Of a DNA stretch of 64,000 bases, positions 59,926 to 64,000 are shown in pieces; within the stretch, counting starts at the first letter, position 1; each line of letters begins with the position of its first letter. The notes under the pieces are model-generated. The model was not told where the DNA came from. It was given only the letters and a program-made list of their open reading frames with translations, and made no database searches. The position numbers were made by a program, and so were the translations under genes. The stretch covers positions 6,442,028 to 6,506,027 of the forward strand of contig NZ_CP036339.1 of assembly GCF_007746075.1 (NCBI RefSeq). The letters run 5' to 3'. The DNA comes from Lacipirellula limnantheis (GTDB lineage: Bacteria > Planctomycetota > Planctomycetia > Pirellulales > Lacipirellulaceae).

Positions 59926-60378
59926 ATGTCGCTCGACAAGCGCACGCGCGAGCAAATGCTTGCGCACTGCGACGCTATCCACGAAGACGATGGCGTCGAC
60001 CCCCGTGAATTCTTCAAGCTCCGTTCGCACCGCGATAAGCCCGATCGCAAGGCCCAGCAGCTCTGCCGTCAAGTTGGCGAGACGATCGATCAGATCCTCG
60101 CCGGCGAACTTGGCGACGCGGCGCTCAACGCGCTGCGCGTCGCATCGGTCGTCCCCGCGCCCGACGCGTCGCGCATGCTGGTCACGCTCGTGGCGACCAG
60201 CGACGACGGATCGTTCGACCGTGCCGCCATCGAACACAAACTAGCTGCAGTGACCGGACTGCTCCGCTCTGCGGTCGCCGCCGCCATCACGCGTCGCAAG
60301 GCGCCGAACCTCAGCTTCGTCGTCATTGGCCCGAACGACGGCGAAGCGACAACTCAAGCGACAGGAGGCGACGCATGA
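59926..60378 (+). CDS. RbfA-like ribosome-binding factor
   Basis: This 150-residue protein has the KH-type RbfA pattern: RSHRDKPDRKAQQLCRQVGE, LGDAALNALRVASVVPAPDA followed by SRMLVTLV, LLRSAVAAAITRRKAPNLSF. RbfA matures 16S rRNA of the 30S subunit. An extra 30 residues at the N-terminus and an acidic C-tail are present. GAGAG lies 8 nt before ATG 59926. It overlaps rtcB by four bases (ATGA), not the usual infB/truB neighbours. It may be the only rbfA or a paralogue. Confidence 0.85.
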   Translation: MSLDKRTREQMLAHCDAIHEDDGVDPREFFKLRSHRDKPDRKAQQLCRQVGETIDQILAGELGDAALNALRVASVVPAPDASRMLVTLVATSDDGSFDRAAIEHKLAAVTGLLRSAVAAAITRRKAPNLSFVVIGPNDGEATTQATGGDA

Positions 60379-61526
60379 ACGATTCCACGCCAACGGATGA
60401 TTCCCCTCTGCCGCCGATCCGCGCCTGGCTGACCGAACCAATCGATCGCCAAGTCGCCCTGTCAATCGAGCGCCTCCGCTCCAGCGACGACGTCGCCGCG
60501 GTGGCGATCATGCCCGACGTGCATCTCGCCAAGGAGGTCTGCGTCGGCGCCGTCGTTGCCACCCGCGAGTTGATCTACCCCGCCGCCGTCGGCAGCGACA
60601 TCGGCTGCGGCATGGCGGCCCTCGCACTCGATGCCGACGCCTCGCTGCTTGACAACGAACTCGCCGCCGGCCGCCTGCTGTCGCAACTCTACGCCCACGT
60701 CCCGGCCAACAAACACCCCAAGGCCCGCGCGAATCCCCCCGCCATCGACGAACTCCACCTCAGCGACGACCGCCTCAAACGGATTGCCGCCCGCGACGGC
60801 CGCGTCCAACTCGGCACCCTCGGGCGCGGCAACCACTTCTTCGAACTGCAGGCCGACGAGCAAGGCCGGCTCTGGGCGATGCTTCACAGCGGCTCCCGCG
60901 CCGTCGGCCAGGCGATCGCGCTCTGGCACATGGAGCGCGCCACCCCGTCAGGCAGCGGCCTCGCCTATCTCGACGCCGCGACCGCCGCCGGCCAGGCCTA
61001 CCTCGCCGACGCCGAGTGGGCCCGCCGTTACGCCAGCGCGAATCGCCTCGCGATGCTCCACGCCCTCGCCGAGATGATGCAACATCTCTTCGCTGTGGAA
61101 GCCGATTGGTCAACCCTCATCCACAGCGATCACAACCACGTCCAGCGCGAGCGCCATGGCGACGAACATTACTGGATCCACCGCAAGGGCGCCCAATCCG
61201 CCGCCGTCGACGAACCGGGCGTCATCCCCGGCTCGATGGGTTCGCCGAGCTACCACACCGCCGGCCGTGGCTGTTCCACCGCCCTCGCCTCCTGCTCCCA
61301 CGGCGCCGGCCGCCGCCTCAGCCGCACCGAAGCGAGCCGTAAGTTCAACGGCGCCGACCTCCGCCGCCAAGTCGGCAAGCTTTGGTTCGACCAACGTCGT
61401 GCGAGCTATCTCCGTGAAGAAGCCCCCGCGGCATACAAGGATATTCGGCAAGTGATGCAAGCGCAGCGGGAACTCACGAAGGTTATCCGCACGTTGCGAC
61501 CGCTACTAACTTATAAGGGTCTCTGA
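60375..61526 (+). CDS. rtcB: RNA ligase RtcB family protein
   Basis: This 383-residue GTP/Mn-dependent RNA ligase joins 2',3'-cyclic phosphate or 3'-phosphate ends to 5'-OH RNA. Motifs are complete: MPDVHLAKEVCVGAV (Asp48), GSDIGCGM (Cys79), LGTLGRGNHFFEL (His154), HSGSR, SDHNHVQRE, IHRKGAQSA, IPGSMGSPSY, and the guanylated His309 in SCSHGAGRRLSR, ending TYKGL. It is somewhat short but nothing catalytic is missing. No archease or RtcA is nearby. Translationally coupled to the RbfA-like gene, suggesting a ribosomal RNA or tRNA repair role. Confidence 0.96.
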   Translation: MNDSTPTDDSPLPPIRAWLTEPIDRQVALSIERLRSSDDVAAVAIMPDVHLAKEVCVGAVVATRELIYPAAVGSDIGCGMAALALDADASLLDNELAAGRLLSQLYAHVPANKHPKARANPPAIDELHLSDDRLKRIAARDGRVQLGTLGRGNHFFELQADEQGRLWAMLHSGSRAVGQAIALWHMERATPSGSGLAYLDAATAAGQAYLADAEWARRYASANRLAMLHALAEMMQHLFAVEADWSTLIHSDHNHVQRERHGDEHYWIHRKGAQSAAVDEPGVIPGSMGSPSYHTAGRGCSTALASCSHGAGRRLSRTEASRKFNGADLRRQVGKLWFDQRRASYLREEAPAAYKDIRQVMQAQRELTKVIRTLRPLLTYKGL

Positions 61527-61640
61527 AACGATTCAGCTGCGACAATTGTCAACAACTGGCTATACTTTGTCCAAGCCGCGCATTTGTCAAAGCCGCGCCG
61601 GCGCCCCATCTCTTGACTCTTCATCTGCATTGGGAAAGCA

Positions 61641-62042
61641 ATGGACAAATACCAGCCCCTCCGCGACGCCGACACCAACGGCGCGAACTACGACCTCGAC
61701 GCCGATCAAATCATCGCCCAACTCCAAACTTGGGACGCCAAGTACGGCGTCACGCTGAGCGACGTTGCGCACGACGCCGTCACGGTGACGTTCAATGCGA
61801 TTCCCGTCGACGACGTACCGGCGCTAGCGGCGGAGATTTACGAGTTCTGCCCCGATACGATCGATCAGCACTTCGGCTGCTTCGCCGAGATGATCGAAAT
61901 GGCCGACGAAACGGGCGAGGAACTCCCGCCGGAACTGTTGGAACTGACGACAGGAGTCGACTTCGAAGACGAGCAATACGGACTCGAACTCTTGCAACGC
62001 TCACTGGCCAAGCACCGGCAGGTCGCCCTCTGGTGGGACTGA
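61641..62042 (+). CDS. DUF4253-like hypothetical protein
   Basis: This 133-residue acidic cytoplasmic protein starts MDKYQPLRDADTNGANYDLD and has AKYGVTLSDVAHDAVTVTFN, EIYEFCPDTIDQHFGCFAEM and ends QVALWWD. The IYEFCPD and terminal LWWD features match my memory of the DUF4253 family, whose role is unknown. ATG 61641 lies in an A-rich context (GGGAAAGCA upstream). A GGCGCAGAG-family repeat follows the stop by about 15 bp. Confidence 0.75.
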   Translation: MDKYQPLRDADTNGANYDLDADQIIAQLQTWDAKYGVTLSDVAHDAVTVTFNAIPVDDVPALAAEIYEFCPDTIDQHFGCFAEMIEMADETGEELPPELLELTTGVDFEDEQYGLELLQRSLAKHRQVALWWD

Positions 62043-62058
62043 TTTTATTCCGAACTAT

Positions 62059-62138
62059 TTCACGCATAGGCGCGAAGGCGCAAAAAGAGAATGCCTATCC
62101 GTTGTTTCCCTTTGCGCCTTCGCGCCTTTGCGTGAGAC
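62059..62138. repeat. Palindromic repeat, GGCGCGAAGG (GGCGCAGAG) family (copy 4)
   Basis: Left arm TTCACGCATAGGCGCGAAGG and right arm TTGCGCCTTCGCGCCTTTGC are inverted. Confidence 0.88.
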
Positions 62139-62286
62139 CTGCTTTTTCCCCGCACGACACACAAATTGGACGCCGCCCCGCCCCCTAATCATACTAACGG
62201 GCTCCCCAATCAACCGGCGGCCCGCACGCTGCCAGGCGCGATTCGTCGCAACGAATTCTTTCGCAATTCCACGCCTGGAGAAACGT

Positions 62287-63672
62287 ATGCCTCGCCGTCT
62301 GACCTCGCGCTTCTTCTCAGTCTGCGCGACCGCAGTCTTCTGCCTGTCGCTCGCCCCCGCCCACGCCGCCCCGCTGGCGATCAAGTTCAAAAATACCTCC
62401 GGCCTCCCCGACGCGCAGGTTTACATCGGCTTCGTCGGCGCTGAAGCCCTCACCGCTACCAACAAAGCCACCAGCGCCCCGCTCGCCAAAAGCGAGTTCG
62501 GCAGCGAGCACTGGTACACGCTCGATACCCTCGCCCAGGGCGTCGACCTCACTTCGTTCAGCGGCCGCATCTACGTCGGCTACGGCTCGCCCTGGAACTT
62601 CACCCACGCCGGCTACGAACCCTCGCCCGTCAATCCGAGCGATCCCAACGCTCACAAACGGTACGACAAGGTCGAAATTACCTACCACGGCAACCCCGCC
62701 GACGTCGCCAACGCGACGTCGTTTGACTACTTCAGCATCCCCGTCGGCCTGAACGTCTACCACGGCGGCACGGGCGGCACGCTCGTGAAGTCGCTCAAGG
62801 CATCGCCCACCAGCGTCACGCTCGCCGCGATGGAGTCGATCGCCACGCCCCACGCCGCCGCGGTCGTGCGCGACGGATCGAACAACTTCGTCCGCGTCAT
62901 CGGCCCCAGCGTCTACCCGCCGCCGCCGGGCCTCCCCGCCTCGCCGTACGACAATTTCGACGGCTACCTCGACTACCTCCACGCGTACGGCCAAAGCCAC
63001 GGCGGCACGATCGCCCGCATCAAGGGCCACTTCAACGGCACCGGCGGCGGCCCCGCGCCCCATCAAGCCCAGGACTACGACTTCACCGCCACGATCGACG
63101 CCCAGCAAAATATCACGCTCACCGGCCACGGCGCCGCCGTCGGCAACCACACCCTCACGTTCCATCACGACGAACTGAACAACCCGGCCGCCATCTACGG
63201 CGCCAACCCCCACTTCCAACTCGACGGCGCCCCCATGACGCCGCAGAACGATCTCTTCGGCTGGATCATCGCGGACCTCTTCGCCGGCCTGAACATCGGC
63301 GCCCTCGGCAGCACCGTCGAAGTCGGCGGCCAGCAAGTCGGCCAGATGGAGAGCCAGCAATGGTTCGCCCTCACCCAGCGCTTCGCCGCGCTGCAGCCGA
63401 GCCACCCCTACTACAACCAGTGGGCCGCGAAGATGAGCGAGCTCTCCGACGCCTACAACTTCGCCTACACCGACCGCTTCGCCCACGTCGTCGCGCCGCT
63501 CAACCCCGCGGAGGTCGACACGCTCGAGCTCGTCTTTCTCCGCGAAACGGGCGCCGGCGCCGGCAATCCGGATCTCCCTGAACCAGCAAGCGCCGCGATC
63601 CTAGCCCTCGGCGCCGCCATAACGCTGGTCGCCCGACGACGACGTGTGACACTGGCATCCTGCCGGTGCTAA
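62287..63672 (+). CDS. Exported GH64-like (beta-1,3-glucanase) PEP-CTERM protein
   Basis: This 461-residue protein has a signal peptide (1-28, ending AHAA). The catalytic-type domain resembles GH64: IKFKNTSGLPDAQVYIGFVG, SGRIYVGYGSPWNF, KRYDKVEITYHGNPADVANA followed by TSFDYFSIPVGLNVY, a pattern close to the laminaripentaose-producing glucanases. The PEP-CTERM tail reads LPEPASAAILALGAAITLVA then RRRR. The C-terminus extends ten residues past the usual basic end. It would cleave or bind beta-1,3-glucan from algae at the cell surface. GGAG precedes ATG 62287. Confidence 0.75.
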   Translation: MPRRLTSRFFSVCATAVFCLSLAPAHAAPLAIKFKNTSGLPDAQVYIGFVGAEALTATNKATSAPLAKSEFGSEHWYTLDTLAQGVDLTSFSGRIYVGYGSPWNFTHAGYEPSPVNPSDPNAHKRYDKVEITYHGNPADVANATSFDYFSIPVGLNVYHGGTGGTLVKSLKASPTSVTLAAMESIATPHAAAVVRDGSNNFVRVIGPSVYPPPPGLPASPYDNFDGYLDYLHAYGQSHGGTIARIKGHFNGTGGGPAPHQAQDYDFTATIDAQQNITLTGHGAAVGNHTLTFHHDELNNPAAIYGANPHFQLDGAPMTPQNDLFGWIIADLFAGLNIGALGSTVEVGGQQVGQMESQQWFALTQRFAALQPSHPYYNQWAAKMSELSDAYNFAYTDRFAHVVAPLNPAEVDTLELVFLRETGAGAGNPDLPEPASAAILALGAAITLVARRRRVTLASCRC

Positions 63673-63808
63673 AGCGGGTACGCGCTCCCTCTACTGTTCC
63701 CATGCTGTGCTAGCAAGGGCTGCGCAACTTCCAGCGCCGCCCCCCCGAACCGGCATTGCCCAAACTACGAAAGAATTAGTAAAACAGTCGCATCAGCACG
63801 GAGGCTGG

Positions 63809-64000
63809 ATGCAACGCATGGATGGCAAGCACCGCAATCAACGCTCTCGCGCCCCCCAGTGCGCAACTGCGGAACGCGCGACGCCCGTGCCCGGCTTCAC
63901 CGTCCTCGAATTGCTCGTCGCCATTGGCGTCGTCAGCCTGCTTGCCGCGCTGCTGCTACCCGCGCTGATGGCCGCGCGCGAAGCCGCCCGCCGCACCACC
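63809..64000 (+). CDS. Type IV pilin-like/DUF1559-type protein, 5' part
   Basis: The frame runs off the window after 64 codons. GGAGG lies 5 nt before ATG 63809. A 28-residue hydrophilic leader is followed by a prepilin cleavage site and helix: G|FTVLELLVAIGVVSLLAA LLPALMAAREAARRTT (Glu at +5). This is the standard start of planctomycete DUF1559 proteins (major pseudopilin-like). The rest, including the C-terminal H-x9-DG motif, lies outside. Confidence 0.88.
   Translation, partial: MQRMDGKHRNQRSRAPQCATAERATPVPGFTVLELLVAIGVVSLLAALLLPALMAAREAARRTT

Overview
The window is a GC-rich chromosomal segment from a planctomycete, most likely of the order Pirellulales. This is inferred from protein families rather than from any rRNA. 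The evidence is four PEP-CTERM exported proteins, a 1047-residue PVC-type CxxCH cytochrome c/HEAT lipoprotein, a secreted protein with 16-residue YTV-like repeats, a type IV pilin-like/DUF1559-type start at the right edge, NIPSNAP, DUF1579 and YkgJ proteins, and many exported HEAT or TPR proteins. No rRNA, tRNA, CRISPR array, integrase or insertion sequence was recognised. Coding is dense on both strands. Most genes are housekeeping or ordinary accessory genes of this phylum.

Layout. 0.2-3.1 kb: a leftward cassette with a permuted NlpC/P60-like (YiiX-type) hydrolase, a membrane-anchored trypsin-like protease, a TM protein carrying an internal palindromic repeat, and an unknown protein. 3.4-12 kb: an exported DNase I-like phosphohydrolase, moaB, HEAT proteins, a polytopic membrane protein, a MerR-TPR fusion and the YTV-like wall protein. 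12-20 kb: lipoate ligase-like protein, NUDIX, YkgJ, hisS, a PD-(D/E)XK-like protein, a DegT aminotransferase and DUF1579. 20-27.5 kb: a giant mechanosensitive channel, Tat-exported NIPSNAP protein, methyltransferase and a beta-barrel-like lipoprotein. 28-34 kb: B12-dependent ribonucleotide reductase nrdJ with a promoter and tandem NrdR-like boxes, then a lower-GC accessory stretch (HNH nuclease, VapBC-type toxin-antitoxin). 35-40.5 kb: three PEP-CTERM proteins and a DMT permease. 40.6-48.8 kb: rplU, a YeiH-type exporter, RNase E/G, and a regulatory PTS set (ptsI, ptsH, ptsN) led by hpf. 49-57 kb: DinB, an AAA/TPR protein, two TPR-membrane proteins and the cytochrome c protein. 57-59.4 kb: a marR-pirin-doxX redox/stress cluster with matching palindromic operators. 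59.9-64 kb: rbfA-like/rtcB overlapping pair, DUF4253-like protein, GH64-like PEP-CTERM protein and the pilin-like start.

The most unusual feature is not one gene. More than thirty intergenic palindromic elements fall into over a dozen unrelated sequence families. Many share one architecture: two inverted arms, each built of short (about 6-9 nt) imperfect tandem units. Several families have several copies here. They press directly against start or stop codons, and in at least three cases they lie inside reading frames (the 942-1838 gene, the C-terminal tail of the MerR-TPR protein, and the linker of nrdJ). Two regulatory predictions are also specific enough to test: NrdR boxes at nrdJ, and a MarR operator repeated upstream of marR and upstream of the pirin gene.
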